NCBI GenBank assembly: GCA_910588505.1
Contig: CAJUPQ010000008.1
Location: 1-64,000 of the forward strand
Reading direction: 5' to 3'
DNA length: 64,000 bases
Source of the DNA: an uncultured Hungatella sp.
GTDB lineage: Bacteria > Bacillota > Clostridia > Lachnospirales > Lachnospiraceae
Positions 34,740 through 43,877 of the stretch are shown in pieces. The stretch's first letter is position 1. Each line of letters starts with the position of its first letter. Position numbers and translations under genes: made by a program. Below the pieces are notes generated by a model that saw only the letters and a list, made by a program, of their open reading frames with translations, ran no database searches and was not told the origin of the DNA.

Positions 34740-35831
34740 TTATGCGTGCTGTTTTTTATATTGATCCATAGCCTCTGACAGATTGGCCGCCGTCCCATTT
34801 TCCACAATCTCCAATAACGCGTCCAAACGCTGAGGCTGTAAAAACTCTTTCTCCAGATAAGCCCCAAACTGGCTGGTGACAAACAGACTCTTATCTTTCA
34901 GTTCCCCCTCCAGATTATGCAGCTCCCCAGCCTGGAACTCGCAGGTCTCCTTTAACAGGTCCAGCTTCTCCTTATTATTGGCGCTTATCTCATCAGCAAT
35001 AATATTCCTGGTAACCGTCTCAAAAGTATTAAGGGCCTCCTTTTTCTTTGCCGCTGTCTCGGCCATCATCTGTTCGATCTGGGCAATCTCGTCATCGTGC
35101 TTCTCCAGATTATAAATAGCCTCGTTCTTATCCCTCCTGATCTCCCGGGTGATCTTCCGTATCTTTTTTTCATTAGAGTACATCTGGTTCCGTATCTGAC
35201 GTCCCTCTTTAATGGTGTCAGAATATCTGTCCCTACTTCGGTTACCCACCACAACATACAGCCCGCCAAACGCAAGAACACATACAAAATAGATCAGCCC
35301 CAGATACAAAGGCTTCCTCTCTGGAATCAGGAGATAACTTCCATAAGGGATCAAAAGGAAACAGATCAGAAACACGGCCAGAAACACGGCGAACTCCGCC
35401 AGCCTTCTGGGTGCAAAAAGGCGGTAATACCAGCTGCTCCTGCAAAAAGCCGGCACATGGTTCTGTTGAAACACGGTCTTTAGCTGCAATTTCAGCTGCC
35501 GGTTCTGTTCCCGGATCGGCGCTGTCTCCTCCGAGATCCGCTCCTTTATCCCCTGACTCTTTGCTTTCTCCCTCCGGGATTTCGCCTTTCTAAGCCGCTC
35601 CTGGCCTCGGTTCAGTTCCTTATCGTAACCAGACGCAAGATCCGCTGCCCTCCGCTTTATGGTCTGGCTGATGTGGTCCGCCACTGCCTTCTCCTCCGCC
35701 TCCAGCTGCCGCCTGCTCTGGTTCAGCTGCTGGTTCAAAGCTCCCTCCCTCTGCTGCATCTCATTTAGCTCCGCCACCGCCTGTCTGGCTTCCCTCAAAA
35801 ATGCTCCGTAATCAGTAATGGGCTGATCCAT
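34740..35831 (-). CDS. Coiled-coil membrane protein, unknown
   Basis: 363 residues, not recognised. Long charged helices on both sides (about 15-115 and 205-330, rich in Lys, Glu, Arg and Gln) surround two close membrane segments (about 145-165, FAVFLAVFLICFLLIPYG, and 176-196, LGLIYFVCVLAFGGLYVVV). Both coiled-coil ends should therefore be in the cytoplasm. GGAGGAAG precedes the ATG. It lies upstream of yyaC on the same strand, 55 bp away. Confidence 0.65.
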   Translation of the reverse strand: MDQPITDYGAFLREARQAVAELNEMQQREGALNQQLNQSRRQLEAEEKAVADHISQTIKRRAADLASGYDKELNRGQERLRKAKSRREKAKSQGIKERISEETAPIREQNRQLKLQLKTVFQQNHVPAFCRSSWYYRLFAPRRLAEFAVFLAVFLICFLLIPYGSYLLIPERKPLYLGLIYFVCVLAFGGLYVVVGNRSRDRYSDTIKEGRQIRNQMYSNEKKIRKITREIRRDKNEAIYNLEKHDDEIAQIEQMMAETAAKKKEALNTFETVTRNIIADEISANNKEKLDLLKETCEFQAGELHNLEGELKDKSLFVTSQFGAYLEKEFLQPQRLDALLEIVENGTAANLSEAMDQYKKQHA

Positions 35832-35890
35832 GTACGCTTCCTCCTTGGTTCTTTATATCTGTATTCTTCATGCCTGATCTTGGCAATAGA

Positions 35891-36583
35891 TCACTGTCCT
35901 CTTACTACCCAATGACCATTCCTGTTAGAACCCTCTCTTTCAAGTGAGCCCTCCTCCTGCAATACCTTTATAACTTTTTGGACTTGTTTTCTGGTCAGAT
36001 TAAGACATTCTGCAAGCTGAATCTGCATCATCACAGGATTCTGTTTCAAATTCTGGTTTCGGTGAACTACTGGCCTCCAGAGCGTCAAGTATCTTCTTAA
36101 ATCCTGTATTTCTTCCCTCGGTCAAATGTAATTCCTTTAAAAAGTCACCGATTCTACGATTTCTGTAACGCCTATTTGACACACGATAACTTTTTAGGCC
36201 CTCTATCGTTACTGAGCGATCCGGCCCCGGAAAGCTTACGATCTCAATCCTGTCATTCTCTACTCGTACTCCAATCAGCTCCCTTTCATCATACGCGCGG
36301 TGATATACAGCATTTGACAACGCCTCCTCCTCCACCACAAATGGATAATTAAAAAAGCGATCTGATTCCACTCTATCCGGAAATTGAACAACATCTATCT
36401 GGGAGTATGGAAAAAATCTATCTGGTTCCATACTAAAAAACATCAATCCAACATTCTTAGGCTTTGTATATTCAGGAAGATTGCTGATAATGTTCATGTC
36501 TCTTTAAATTCAATCCTCGCCCACTCAACAGTATCGCCTGAAAGTAATGTTTTTATATTTGTTGGTATTGCCGTATGATCCAC
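35891..36583 (-). pseudogene. Broken AlbA_2/Schlafen-type ATP-binding regulator
   Basis: Fragments of one gene in order. The GTG at 36583 opens a frame reading IPTNIKTLLSGDTVEWARI and FKET, the start of AlbA_2 proteins, and stops at 36494. The next piece (36497-36000) has LPEYTKPKNVGLMFF, the HATPase_c_4 part with EEEALSNAVYHRAYDERE and SFPGPDRSV, and HLTEGRNTGFKKILDALE. A shifted frame (36088-35891) supplies the C-terminal winged helix LNLTRKQVQKVIKVLQEEG. Most of the AlbA_2 domain is missing, about 45 residues are missing after QIDVVQFP, and a frameshift lies near 36050. Dead accessory regulator. Confidence 0.75.
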
Positions 36584-36605
36584 GACCTTTCCATATTCCT
36601 ACTTT

Positions 36606-36872
36606 TCACTCCTCAATCACCTGGATCTCCAAAAAATCAAACTCAATATGCTCAATAAAATTATCCTGCCGAAACCTTGTTTTGGCATGGATCTGAAAAT
36701 CCCGCACATTGGCATCCAGCCATATAGGTTTCCCCAAGTCAAAGTAATAGCACAGTTCTTCCAGAGCCTGAAACACCATCTGGGTACGGCTCAAACTGTA
36801 ATCCCCGATACAGACAGTGGTATCATCCACCAGACGGTTATCCTTCCACAATTTCCCCCACATCCGAAACAT
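36606..36872 (-). CDS. Small conserved Lachnospiraceae protein, unknown
   Basis: About 88 residues from the ATG at 36872, which has GGGAGGAGGGACAGGG upstream; a longer in-frame start at 36923 lacks one. It begins MFRMWGKLWKDNR and has ALEELCYYFDLGKPIWLD and IEFDFLEIQVIEE. I recall similar short proteins in Lachnospiraceae but know no function. No membrane segment. Acidic C-terminus. Confidence 0.65.
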   Translation of the reverse strand: MFRMWGKLWKDNRLVDDTTVCIGDYSLSRTQMVFQALEELCYYFDLGKPIWLDANVRDFQIHAKTRFRQDNFIEHIEFDFLEIQVIEE

Positions 36873-36973
36873 CCCTGTCCCTCCTCCCAGTCTCTCAATG
36901 GACCGCAGCGCTATATAAACCATAGTATACCGGATTTACAATCCCCTGTAAAGACAGGTCAACCAAAAAAATC

Positions 36974-36998
36974 CCCGGCTCCCTTCCAGGGAACCGGG
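36974..36998 (-). terminator. Terminator of pgi
   Basis: CCCGGTTCCCT and AGGGAGCCGGG pair with a 3-nt loop and one mismatch, then GATTTTTTTGG on the minus strand. It begins 12 bp after the pgi stop. Confidence 0.85.
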
Positions 36999-37010
36999 AA
37001 TCTCTACCAT

Positions 37011-38360
37011 CTACAGTCTCTTAAGCAGCGCCTCTCTCTCCGCCTCGTAGCCTGGCTTTCCAAGAAGGGCAAACATATTCTTCTTATAGCTCTCCACGCC
37101 CGGCTGGTTAAACGGATTCACACCCAGCAGATACCCGCTGATGCCGCAGGCAAACTCAAAGAAATAGAACAGCTGTCCCAGACAGTACGCGTCCTGGGCC
37201 GGAATATTCACCTTAAGGTTGGGAACCTCTCCGTCTGTGTGAGCCAGGATCGTCCCGTTCATGGCGCTCTTATTTACAAAATCAACCGTCTTCCCGGCCA
37301 GATAATTCATGCCGTCCGTGTCAACCTCTTCCTCCTTCAGCACAACCTCAGCGGAAGGATCCTCGATCTCCAGAACCGTCTCAAACATGATCCGGGCTCC
37401 GTCCTGAATAAACTGTCCCATAGAATGCAGGTCTGTTGTCAGATCCACCGCTGCCGGGAAGATCCCCTTCTGGTCCTTGCCCTCGCTCTCGCCGTACAGC
37501 TGTTTCCACCACTCGGATACATAGTGAAGGCTTGGCTCATAGTTCGCCACGATCTCCACGGATTTCCCTTTTCTCAGCAGAATATTGCGGATGGACGCGT
37601 AGAGCAGAGCCGGATTCTCCTCATAGGGCGTATCCAGAGCTTTCTTTCTTCCATAAGCCGCGCCCTCCATCAGCTTGTCAATATCCACGCCGCTGACCGC
37701 AATCGGAAGCAGACCCACTGCCGTCAAAACAGAGAACCGTCCTCCCACGTCGTCGGGAACCACAAAGCTCTCATACCCTTCCTGATTCGCAAGATTCTTA
37801 AGGGCGCCCTTGGCCTTGTCCGTGGTGGCGTAGATCCTCTTATTGGCCTCTTCCTTGCCATACTTCTCGATCAACATCTCCTTAAACACGCGGAACGCAA
37901 TAGCTGGCTCCGTCGTCGTGCCGGATTTGGAGATGATATTAATAGAAAAATCCTTGCCCTTCAAAACATCCTGAAGATCCCTAATATACTTGCTGCTGAT
38001 GCTGTTTCCCACAAAATAAATCTCCGGAGTCTTGCGCTCCTCCTTGCCCAAAACATTATAAAAACTGTGAGTCAAAAATTCAATGGCAGCTCTGGCTCCC
38101 AGATAAGAACCGCCAATACCGATCACCAGAAGGACGTCGGAGTCACCCTGGATTTTAGCGGCCGCTTTTTTGATCCTGTCAAACTCCTCTTTGTCATAGT
38201 CAACCGGAAGGTCAATCCACCCAAGAAAATCATTCCCCGCGCCGCTTTTTGCAAGCAGCACTTCCTTCGCGCACATCACGGGCGCTTTCATGTTCTTTAC
38301 TTCTTCTGCTGAAATAAAGCCGGCTGCCTTAGAATAATCAAATGTCACTTCTCTTCCCAT
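37011..38360 (-). CDS. pgi: Glucose-6-phosphate isomerase
   Basis: Interconverts glucose 6-phosphate and fructose 6-phosphate. 449 residues, the short bacterial form. Recognised by [33 protein letters not shown] (phosphate binding), the catalytic Glu region in [16 protein letters not shown], and the C-terminal signature [20 protein letters not shown] (Lys/His follow). Own promoter (-10 at 38425-38430) and own terminator, so it is monocistronic. Confidence 0.96.
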   Translation of the reverse strand: MGREVTFDYSKAAGFISAEEVKNMKAPVMCAKEVLLAKSGAGNDFLGWIDLPVDYDKEEFDRIKKAAAKIQGDSDVLLVIGIGGSYLGARAAIEFLTHSFYNVLGKEERKTPEIYFVGNSISSKYIRDLQDVLKGKDFSINIISKSGTTTEPAIAFRVFKEMLIEKYGKEEANKRIYATTDKAKGALKNLANQEGYESFVVPDDVGGRFSVLTAVGLLPIAVSGVDIDKLMEGAAYGRKKALDTPYEENPALLYASIRNILLRKGKSVEIVANYEPSLHYVSEWWKQLYGESEGKDQKGIFPAAVDLTTDLHSMGQFIQDGARIMFETVLEIEDPSAEVVLKEEEVDTDGMNYLAGKTVDFVNKSAMNGTILAHTDGEVPNLKVNIPAQDAYCLGQLFYFFEFACGISGYLLGVNPFNQPGVESYKKNMFALLGKPGYEAEREALLKRL

Positions 38361-38424
38361 TGTGTTCCTCTCCTTTTCTGGTATTCATGTAATACGTACA
38401 CCCCCGCTTATCCGGGCCTTCCTT

Positions 38425-38430
38425 ATTATA
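38425..38430 (-). promoter_or_regulatory. Extended -10 of pgi
   Basis: TTGTGGTATAAT on the minus strand, 65 bp before the start. It shares GTGGTATAAT with the element at 32691. No clear -35. Confidence 0.5.
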
Positions 38431-38508
38431 CCACAATCCCCCCGGATTAGCGATACAATTCCCGCAAATTCCCTATAATTTTTGACAAATACGCTAACCC
38501 ATCAGCCC

Positions 38509-39537
38509 TTACACCAGATACTGTTTCAAGATCTGCCCCACCAGCTCCAGTTCATCCGGTGACAGATCCTTGATCCACTCCCCGTCCGCCTGACTCCTCT
38601 CCCTGCTGGCGGCAATCTGCTCCAGACTGTTTTTCAGATAATCCACATCCCGCCGGCTCTTTTCTTCTGGCTTATCATCCGCCATATCCACTCCCTTCTT
38701 TCCCACGCGTCCGGCCCGACGCTGGCTGCGCATGGCGCTCTCCTCCCCACGCTCGGCCCGGCCGCCGTTTTTCCCCGGGCGCTCCGCAGGCTGGGCCTGT
38801 CCGCCCTTCTTGGCATATTCCCCCTGGCTAAGGCTTGCCAGATCCTGTCCCTTAAAATCCTGGTCCTCCTGATCCTCCCCGTCCTGGCTCTGACGGGCAG
38901 ATACTCGGACTGCGCCGTCCCGCCCCCTTCTGTCCAAAGCCCGGGCCGAATCCCGATTTCCAAAACCGCCTGTCCCTTTCCCTCCGTCCCGTCTCCCGTC
39001 ATCCGAAGCCGCCGCCGTCTCCCTTACCAGACGGTTAAACAGAGAATTTTCCATATAATCCTGCAGGGCATTTAAAAGCTGCTGTTTCCGCTCGCCCAGA
39101 TTCGCCCAGTAGTCCGCAACCATGGTCCCCAGCCCTGTCAGGATCCCCACAGAACTATATAGCACTATGTAATAGCTGTCGCACCGATACCAATAGGCCC
39201 CAAAAGACGCCGCGCCTCCCAGCAAAAAGCACAGGATAGTCATCTGTCCCCCCAGGCTCCCCCAGCCGCTCAAAGACACACCCAAAAAGCGGTAGTTAGT
39301 CAGCTGCTTCTCCAGGTACACTCTGCTGTTGTGGATACCCTGATTTAATCGGTACGTATTTTCCGTTTTCTGCTTCAGATCCCGCAGATAGCGGTTCTTG
39401 GTCAGCGTCATATTATCCGTTTCCTTCATCAATCTTTTGTACAGGTTCCGCGCCACCAGCCTGCTGAGCAGTCCCAGGCCGCACACAGCTGCCAGCACGT
39501 ACAAAGCTTTTCCTGTTTCTAAAAATTCCAGCATCAT
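38509..39537 (-). CDS. Membrane protein with low-complexity charged tail, unknown
   Basis: About 342 residues; start ATG at 39537 has AAAGGGGAG upstream. Membrane segments near 10-28 (LYVLAAVCGLGLLSRLVA), 98-118 (MTILCFLLGGAASFGAYW) and 124-145. A helical, charged region lies between the first two. After residue 175 comes about 120 residues of Arg/Gly/Asp/Gln-rich, probably disordered sequence, then a short helical C-terminus (DGEWIKDLSPDELELVGQIL). Not recognised. Confidence 0.6.
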   Translation of the reverse strand: MMLEFLETGKALYVLAAVCGLGLLSRLVARNLYKRLMKETDNMTLTKNRYLRDLKQKTENTYRLNQGIHNSRVYLEKQLTNYRFLGVSLSGWGSLGGQMTILCFLLGGAASFGAYWYRCDSYYIVLYSSVGILTGLGTMVADYWANLGERKQQLLNALQDYMENSLFNRLVRETAAASDDGRRDGGKGTGGFGNRDSARALDRRGRDGAVRVSARQSQDGEDQEDQDFKGQDLASLSQGEYAKKGGQAQPAERPGKNGGRAERGEESAMRSQRRAGRVGKKGVDMADDKPEEKSRRDVDYLKNSLEQIAASRERSQADGEWIKDLSPDELELVGQILKQYLV

Positions 39538-39662
39538 AAAAAGCTCCCCTTTCTTCACAAAATGATTTTCAACGGTTTTAATTATAACCGCCCCTTTTCA
39601 TTTTGGGAAGTTCAGGGAGCCAGGAATCGTTCGTCAAATTCTCCTATAAAACGATTATGAAG

Positions 39663-40361
39663 TTAATCTAATTTCTCAACCAAGGCCGTAACCAGCTTTA
39701 CACTGTGTTCAATAGCCTTTGCCTCAAACTCCTCATAGCTCATGATGGCGCTGTCGTCCGCTTTATCGGAAATAGCTCTGATAATCAAAAATGGAATCCC
39801 GTTCAGATAAGCCGTCTGGGCAATAGCCGCCCCCTCCATCTCCGTGCAGTACCCGTCAAATGTCTCTGTCAGCCAGGCCTTCTTCCCTTTATCTGAGATA
39901 AACTGATCCCCGCTGACAACACGCCCAACAAAAACTTCGATCTCAGGGATCACCACTGCGCAGCATTCCCGGGCCGCCTCGATCATCCGGTCGTCCCCTT
40001 TAAAGACAGAGCTATCCATCTGGGGAATCTGTCCCACAGGATACCCAAAACCAGTGGCGTCCATATCATGCTGCAGCGTATCTTTAGACAGAACAATATC
40101 CCCGATATTGATCTCATTTCTCAGAGAACCCGCGATCCCTGTATTAATGATACCAGTCACATGATACTGATCCACCAGGAGCTGACTGCAGATAGCCGCA
40201 TTGACCTTGCCGATCCCTGACCTGACTACCACCACCTCTTTGCCACGCAGCGTTCCCTGATAAAAATCCATCCCCGCTGCAGAACACACAAGCACATCCT
40301 CCATCTCAGCCTTCAGATTTGCCACTTCCTCACTCATGGCCCCAATAATTCCAAGCATCAT
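39663..40361 (-). CDS. mtnN: 5'-methylthioadenosine/S-adenosylhomocysteine nucleosidase
   Basis: Cleaves adenine from MTA and SAH, recycling sulfur and removing inhibitors of methyl transfer. 232 residues, usual size. LGIIGAMSEEV at the N-terminus, GIINTGIAGSL, the FVGRVVSGDQFIS region, and MEGAAIAQTAYLNGIPF with the purine-binding Asp in IRAISDKAD. GAGGAGG lies just ahead of two possible ATGs (40361 and 40358). Confidence 0.95.
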   Translation of the reverse strand: MMLGIIGAMSEEVANLKAEMEDVLVCSAAGMDFYQGTLRGKEVVVVRSGIGKVNAAICSQLLVDQYHVTGIINTGIAGSLRNEINIGDIVLSKDTLQHDMDATGFGYPVGQIPQMDSSVFKGDDRMIEAARECCAVVIPEIEVFVGRVVSGDQFISDKGKKAWLTETFDGYCTEMEGAAIAQTAYLNGIPFLIIRAISDKADDSAIMSYEEFEAKAIEHSVKLVTALVEKLD

Positions 40362-40495
40362 TCATCCTCCTCACTTCTATTCCATTTATCTGCGTATTCT
40401 AACACGGCTCCCTGCCAGCGTCAAGCCTCCTGTCCCCTCCGGATCAATCAGGGGAATGGCCTTTTCCCTGCCTGCGCGGGCCAATAACATAATAA

Positions 40496-40526
40496 AGGAC
40501 GCCGCACTCCCTTCATGCAACGTCCT
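40496..40526 (-). terminator. Terminator of the histidine phosphatase gene
   Basis: AGGACG and CGTCCT arms with an inner GCA/TGC pairing, followed by TTATTATGTTATT on the minus strand. Confidence 0.6.
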
Positions 40527-40553
40527 CCATTCCGGAAAATTCTGCTGTCCCCC

Positions 40554-41123
40554 TTACGGATTCGGGTTCACGATCTCCGACAGCTCAAACCTTCCGTTAC
40601 TATACTTAAATTTTAATATACAGCAATTCCCCAGACGACCCTTGGGCACCACCGGACTGGTATGCTCCCAATGCCTCATAAACTGCCTGCATGAAGCCCC
40701 ATGAGATACAGCCAGCACCACCTGATGCTCCTCGCGATCCATGATCTCAGTAAGCGTCCGGTTCATTCGTTCCCGTACTTCAATCTCCCCCTCACCGCCA
40801 AAGGCCTTGAAGTAATCGCCATATGGCAGTTTTGGATTCAGGTCTTCGCTCTCCCCTTCAAAAACCCCGAAATTCCACTCCTTTAATCCTTTCATACGCT
40901 TATACGGCATCCCCGTAACTATCTCTAACGTATCACAGGCTCTCTCTGATGTAGAAGAGTATGCATGGTCAAATGTAATCTGATGCTCCGCAAAATACTC
41001 CGCCGCCTTTCGCGCCTGTCCGATTCCAAGTTCTGTCAGCGGCGCGTCGCACACGCCCTGAATCTTGCGCCGCACATTGAACAAAGTCTGTCCGTGCCGC
41101 ATCAAATACAATATTTTCTCCAT
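40554..41123 (-). CDS. Histidine phosphatase (phosphoglycerate mutase-like)
   Basis: About 189 residues from the ATG at 41123 (AAAGGAG upstream; a longer in-frame form extends to 41219 without a site). Phospho-His motif LMRHGQTLFN at residues 7-16, second arginine motif SSTSERACDT, acid donor in LKEWNFGVFEGE, and the second His in AVSHGASCRQF. Family members are phosphatases of sugar phosphates or nucleotide intermediates such as alpha-ribazole phosphate. Substrate unknown. Monocistronic. Confidence 0.88.
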   Translation of the reverse strand: MEKILYLMRHGQTLFNVRRKIQGVCDAPLTELGIGQARKAAEYFAEHQITFDHAYSSTSERACDTLEIVTGMPYKRMKGLKEWNFGVFEGESEDLNPKLPYGDYFKAFGGEGEIEVRERMNRTLTEIMDREEHQVVLAVSHGASCRQFMRHWEHTSPVVPKGRLGNCCILKFKYSNGRFELSEIVNPNP

Positions 41124-41292
41124 ATGATCCCGTACTCCTTTGATTAGTCTCCCCTCGAATGTCCTGCTGGCAGATTCTACCGGCATGTATGTCCCTATGA
41201 CAATCCCCTTTCCGGACACCCCTCAATATCCGGAAAGCCTCCCCCAAGGCCGGAGACTGTCATCTGTAACCCGTTTTTTAACCCTCTAACGA

Positions 41293-41595
41293 TCAGTCGC
41301 CCAGAGCTTTCTTAACCTGAGCAATAACCTTCTTGCCGTTCATGGTGCCGTAAGCCTGCATATCGATATCCTGCACGATCTTGTCAGCGCCAACTTCGCC
41401 CTGAACTTTGCCCTTAGCGAAACGAACCTGGGGCCCTAACAGAATAATGTCAGCATCTGCATGGTCTCTTGCACTTGCAACCGGGAATGCCGCGATATCG
41501 CAGTCATATCCCTCGTCTGCTGCTGCTGCCTTCATCTTGTTTACCAGAAGACTGGTAGACATACCTGCTGCACATAACAAAACAATCTTTCTCAT
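41293..41595 (-). CDS. PTS lactose/cellobiose-type IIB component
   Basis: 100 residues. Transfers phosphate from IIA to the incoming sugar through Cys8 in VLLCAAGMSTSLLV, the hallmark of the lactose/cellobiose (GatB-unrelated) IIB family. GLGPQ-like loop is seen as ILLGPQVRF. GAAAGGAGAA precedes the ATG. Last gene of the PTS operon. Confidence 0.93.
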   Translation of the reverse strand: MRKIVLLCAAGMSTSLLVNKMKAAAADEGYDCDIAAFPVASARDHADADIILLGPQVRFAKGKVQGEVGADKIVQDIDMQAYGTMNGKKVIAQVKKALGD

Positions 41596-41645
41596 GATAG
41601 TAGTTCTCCTTTCAAACCTTGATATATAAATTTATATTGCTTATC

Positions 41646-41945
41646 TTACTTATTCTTCAGCATCTCAACCATTTCTTTTACAAGGTCGATTACAACCATC
41701 GCACACATCAGATGGTCCTGAGAATGTACGACCAGAAGGCTGATGTCGATCCCCTTACCATTCAACTCATTCTGGATCAACTCGGTCTGAACCTCATGAG
41801 CCCCCAGCAAAACCTCATCCGCTTCCTTCAGCTTTGCTTCGGCATCCTCGAACTTACCTGCTCTCGCATCACGGAAAGCTTCCAGCGCCAGGCTTCTGGC
41901 ATTGCCGCTGTTAACCACCAGGTTCATAATTGCTATCTCATCCAT
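41646..41945 (-). CDS. PTS lactose/cellobiose-type IIA component
   Basis: 99 residues, a three-helix bundle that forms a trimer. The active-site histidine lies in VVHSQDHLM (His74, with His78 nearby). It accepts phosphate from HPr. AAGGAGGGG stands ahead of the ATG. It is 50 bp upstream of IIB on the same transcript. Confidence 0.93.
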   Translation of the reverse strand: MDEIAIMNLVVNSGNARSLALEAFRDARAGKFEDAEAKLKEADEVLLGAHEVQTELIQNELNGKGIDISLLVVHSQDHLMCAMVVIDLVKEMVEMLKNK

Positions 41946-42000
41946 TGGTAACCCCTCCTTATTTATTTAGTCCAGAGATATGCTACTCTGAATATCATGT

Positions 42001-42306
42001 TTACGCAAACAGAATGCTCCATAAGAAGCGCAGCATAATGGCAATTATCATAAAAGTCCAAACCACTTTCTCTGGAGAGGTAAAGGTGGATTCCTCCGAC
42101 CAGACCCGGTAAAGCCCGTAGGGAGGAAGAAATATGATCCACGCATAGGTGGCTACCCGCCACTTGGAAAGCTTATCCAGCACGTTCGGCTGCCTTGGCG
42201 CGGCCGCCAATTCCTCTTTCAGCTTCTGATTACGCTCTTTAAGCTCTGATCTCTGCTCCGATTTTTCCGCTGAGGACTTTTTCTTTCTGCCAACCTTTGA
42301 ACTCAT
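42001..42306 (-). CDS. Small membrane protein within the PTS operon, unknown
   Basis: 101 residues. The Lys/Glu/Ser-rich N-terminal half is cytoplasmic (GRKKKSSAEKSEQRSELKER). Two membrane segments follow: about 50-66 (RVATYAWIIFLPPYGLY) and 80-100 (VVWTFMIIAIMLRFLWSILF). I do not recognise the family. GGAGGAAACAGA precedes the ATG. Lying between IIC and IIA, it may assist the IIC complex, but this is inference. Confidence 0.7.
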   Translation of the reverse strand: MSSKVGRKKKSSAEKSEQRSELKERNQKLKEELAAAPRQPNVLDKLSKWRVATYAWIIFLPPYGLYRVWSEESTFTSPEKVVWTFMIIAIMLRFLWSILFA

Positions 42307-42331
42307 TCTGTTTCCTCCAAAACCTTATGTA

Positions 42332-43600
42332 TTACTCCTCTGTCGGCACCTCCTGATTATTCAGCGCAATAACAAATGGCGTATAAATAACCGCAGCCAC
42401 AAGGATAACGATAATCTGGGAAATACCCGCAGTGATACTTCCGCCGCCAGCCAGGAAACCACACAGGAACGGAGGCGTGGTCCATGGCGCGTTCACCACC
42501 AGCTTTGGACAGAATCCGATAGCCGTCAGGATATAACCGATACCTACGGATGCCAACGGAGAAAGCATGAACGGGATCATCAACATTGGGTTCATAACGA
42601 TCGGGATACCGAAGATCAACGGCTCATTAATGTTGAAAATACCGCAGGGAAGCGCCAGCTTAGCAATAGCCTTAAAATCTTCTCTCTTGGAGAACAGGAA
42701 GATCGCGATCAACAGCCCCCCCGTTATACCGCTTCCGGTAAGTGAGAAGAAAGTGCTCCAGAATGGTGAACATACGATGTTCGGAGCAGCCATCCCAGCC
42801 GCGTAAGTAGCTTCGTTTTCAGCATATGCTGCCAGGAAAATGGGCTCATAGATACCATTCAGCGTGTTGGGACCATGAATACCAAATACCCACAGCAGAG
42901 AACACATAAACGCAATAACGAGAATGCCAAGCGGATGAGTCATGATACCGCTCAATGGCGTCTGAATAAACTTAATAATAGCATCCGGAATCATCATGCC
43001 GGTAAGCGCCGTAAACGCAAAGCCAAAGGCGGATATGGCAAAAATCACCACCGCACAGGGAAGCAAGATACTGAACGACTTCGCAACATTGGACGGAACA
43101 CTGTCCGGCATATGAATAGACAACTTGCCGCTGTTAACCAATTTGCAGTAAAGCTCAGTCGCAACCAGAGAAACGATCAAAGCCACAAACAACCCGGCTG
43201 CCGCTGTAACACTGCTGCTCAGACCATTGCTTGTATCAACTACAGAAATATAGCAGGCCAGAGCAGTAACCGGAATAGCCCAGTCATTCTGCCCCAGAGT
43301 CATTCCCAGTTCCATGGACACCAGAACGCAGACACCAATCGCGATCATATTCATAGTTCCATAGTTTGCAGCATCAAAAATCGGTCTCAAAGAACCGAGC
43401 CAAGCCATACCGGGAAGATTGGCAAGGCTGACATAACCTTCTGTGGTATTACATACAACGTTAGAAAGCAGTGTACACAAGGAACCCACAATGATGATAG
43501 GCATCAAATTTGTAAAACCATTCTTGATAGCATTGATATGCCTCTGACCCTGGATTTTCGTCGCAAACATGAGAAATCCATTCATCATTTTATCTTTCAT
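42332..43600 (-). CDS. PTS cellobiose/lactose-type IIC permease
   Basis: Membrane channel that moves the sugar as it is phosphorylated. 422 residues from the ATG at 43600 (GGAGGGTTCGCT). About ten membrane segments; the family signatures FGIHGPNTLNGIYEPI and FNINEPLIFGIPIVMNP (with substrate-binding Glu in NEP) are clear. Substrate is a disaccharide or beta-glucoside of the lactose/cellobiose/chitobiose group and cannot be fixed by eye. No phospho-beta-glucosidase gene lies in the operon. Confidence 0.94.
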   Translation of the reverse strand: MKDKMMNGFLMFATKIQGQRHINAIKNGFTNLMPIIIVGSLCTLLSNVVCNTTEGYVSLANLPGMAWLGSLRPIFDAANYGTMNMIAIGVCVLVSMELGMTLGQNDWAIPVTALACYISVVDTSNGLSSSVTAAAGLFVALIVSLVATELYCKLVNSGKLSIHMPDSVPSNVAKSFSILLPCAVVIFAISAFGFAFTALTGMMIPDAIIKFIQTPLSGIMTHPLGILVIAFMCSLLWVFGIHGPNTLNGIYEPIFLAAYAENEATYAAGMAAPNIVCSPFWSTFFSLTGSGITGGLLIAIFLFSKREDFKAIAKLALPCGIFNINEPLIFGIPIVMNPMLMIPFMLSPLASVGIGYILTAIGFCPKLVVNAPWTTPPFLCGFLAGGGSITAGISQIIVILVAAVIYTPFVIALNNQEVPTEE

Positions 43601-43671
43601 AGCGAACCCTCCTAAGTTTTCATTCCCTAATGTGCGCGCGTTTATTAGGTCTGTCATATTGACTGATAGTT

Positions 43672-43677
43672 ATCATA
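43672..43677 (-). promoter_or_regulatory. Extended -10 of the PTS operon
   Basis: ATGGTATGAT on the minus strand (TG plus TATGAT), about 70 bp before the IIC start. No consensus -35, as expected for an activator-dependent promoter. Confidence 0.45.
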
Positions 43678-43710
43678 CCATGCCGGGAAATAGAACTCCA
43701 TATCAACTTT

Positions 43711-43728
43711 TTCCATTTTAAAGTGGAA
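43711..43728. promoter_or_regulatory. Candidate operator of the LicR-type activator
   Basis: TTCCATTTTAAAGTGGAA is a near-perfect palindrome with TTCCA/TGGAA ends, placed about 40 bp upstream of the -10. That is the right place for an activator of the PTS operon. Confidence 0.45.
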
Positions 43729-43877
43729 CCTTTTTCCCTTCGAGCAGTTTTTCATGTCAAATATGTCGGTTTTTCAAGGAAATACGCCTTGTTTTCTTGT
43801 GTAATAATACACGCTGGGTTTCGCTTTTTCACCACACTTTAGGGATTTTCACTTTCAGGCCTGTTTACTGATCTCCT

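Noticed and set aside
36648..38312. A 554-codon open frame antisense to pgi
   Set aside because: The minus strand encodes a clear glucose-6-phosphate isomerase. The antisense product is His/Arg/Leu-rich with no family likeness, typical of codon-bias shadows.
42875..43615. A 246-codon open frame antisense to PTS IIC
   Set aside because: Asn/His/Arg-rich shadow of a membrane protein gene with clear IIC signatures.
43601..43877. Sigma-54 promoter for the PTS operon
   Set aside because: The regulator is LicR-like without a sigma-54 activation domain and no TGGCAC-N5-TTGC pair is present.
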